A DNA stretch of 64,000 bases from Artemisia argyi (lineage: Eukaryota > Streptophyta > Magnoliopsida > Asterales > Asteraceae), in NCBI GenBank assembly GCA_030686995.1, contig CM060709.1:271363913-271427912 (forward strand). Direction: 5' to 3'. Below the pieces are notes generated by a model that was not told where the DNA came from, searched no databases, and saw only the letters and a program-made list of their open reading frames with translations. Both the position numbers and the translations under genes were made by a program. Positions 63,196-64,000 of the stretch are shown in pieces. The stretch's first letter is position 1. Each line of letters starts with the position of its first letter.

Positions 63196-63809
63196 CTAGA
63201 ATTTTAGAACAATAAGAACCTAAAAATGTAACTAAAACATTGAGTTGAACTGACCATTTCAAATAATTTGTGGCCTCATAACTAACCAATTAACGTAAGC
63301 TCATTAGGTACTCTTCGGTAACTTGACTAAGCATGTATAATACATTTAACTTAATTAATTATCCTCAAAAGTCTATTACAGCAGCTTCACTAATCATCCT
63401 AACCGGTAATAAGTTGCATAATGCACATATTAGACCCACTAATTTAGGCAACTTTCATGGAAAATGCAACATGTGTAGATTACGGTGTATCACTTGTGCA
63501 TTCAACTTTTTTTACGGTATGGAAAATTCTTGACATAAAAAATCTGATTAGACCTGTAATTTTGAGAAAGCTAAAAAAATCAGTTGTTGTCACGAATATT
63601 AAGTTAGAGGTTTGTTACTACGTTATATATGAGTACTTGTTTGAAATTTTAATCACATACTTCATTCACATCCATCTTTTTTTCTTCTATAACAGTTCGA
63701 AAGAAACATTGGCATCCTTGAAGCATTGCATACCAGTGTATCCTAAGACTTTACACTATGCATTTGTCACAACAATTGATAAGGATTTATTTGATACGCT
63801 TTTAGGGGG

Positions 63810-64000
63810 TCATTTAAGCCCTAAATCGTAAATATATGGTCAAATATTACCTTAAATCGCTTCTTTTGTTATTTTAGGTACTTGGGACGAGATTTCTGGA
63901 AAATGGAGCATTTTGGACATTTTTGGAGTTAAAAGTGAAGAAAACGACAAAATCAAGAAACTATGCTGGAAATTGCATCTGACAACGTCACGCCTTATAA
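63810..64000 (+). repeat. Start of an Athila/Tat-type LTR, cut by the window edge
   Basis: TTTTAGGTACTTGGGACGAG, TGGAAAATGGAGCA and GACAACGTCACGCC resemble the U3 part of Athila/Tat LTRs. The phrase with GACGCC near 125-135 at the left edge of the window is similar in kind. The left boundary is approximate. Confidence 0.4.

Noticed and set aside
63457..63831. 124-codon plus-strand frame
   Set aside because: Strongly AT-driven composition, no domain, and it runs into LTR-like sequence at the right edge.

Overview
The window is nuclear DNA of a flowering plant, most likely a eudicot. It carries intron-split genes for eEF1B-gamma and a chloroplast HSP70, plant-type LTR retrotransposons, MITEs and long A/T tracts. 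The family cannot be fixed from the sequence alone. Mobile DNA dominates, and the genes sit in two gene islands.

Layout. (1) 1-9123: the end of one Athila/Tat-type LTR and leader, then a broken Athila-like Ty3/gypsy element whose 5' LTR runs straight into reverse transcriptase and whose 3' LTR appears to be very long. (2) 9263-23016: a Copia LTR, then a nest. A PIF/Harbinger transposase relic on the minus strand is split by two solo gypsy LTRs (target duplications CCAAC and ACTTA). The first of these is itself split by a decayed 4.7-kb Copia element (duplication ATAAC). (3) 23843-31806: the intact seven-exon eEF1B-gamma gene, a minisatellite, a Tourist-like MITE, a truncated ribosomal P0-like relic and a relic of eEF1B-gamma exon 6. 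(4) 31848-42335: a complete 10.5-kb Tekay/Del-like gypsy element (duplication CCTTT), intact except for one in-frame stop and an altered protease motif, with a hAT MITE in its 5' LTR. (5) 42349-49921: MITEs and hAT-like elements, a non-autonomous LTR element with two indistinguishable 319-bp LTRs and no recognisable coding, microsatellites, and a 1.15-kb deleted Copia derivative. (6) 50292-60159: a two-exon gene for a 102-residue single-pass membrane protein, with a SINE in its intron whose head resembles 5S rRNA. It faces an eight-exon chloroplast HSP70 gene on the minus strand, and a perfect 37-bp inverted repeat lies between the two gene ends. (7) 60160-64000: the HSP70 leader, a second Copia LTR with internal tandem repeats, a possible PsaE-like exon, and the start of another Athila-type LTR.

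The genes are not an operon and need not act together. eEF1B-gamma and the P0 relic both concern translation. HSP70 is a plastid stromal chaperone. All the pol genes in the window are disrupted, so no autonomous element is visible, though several insertions have crisp target duplications and look recent. Exon borders were set by reading frame, splice dinucleotides and family knowledge, without transcript data. Base positions read by eye may be off by one or two.
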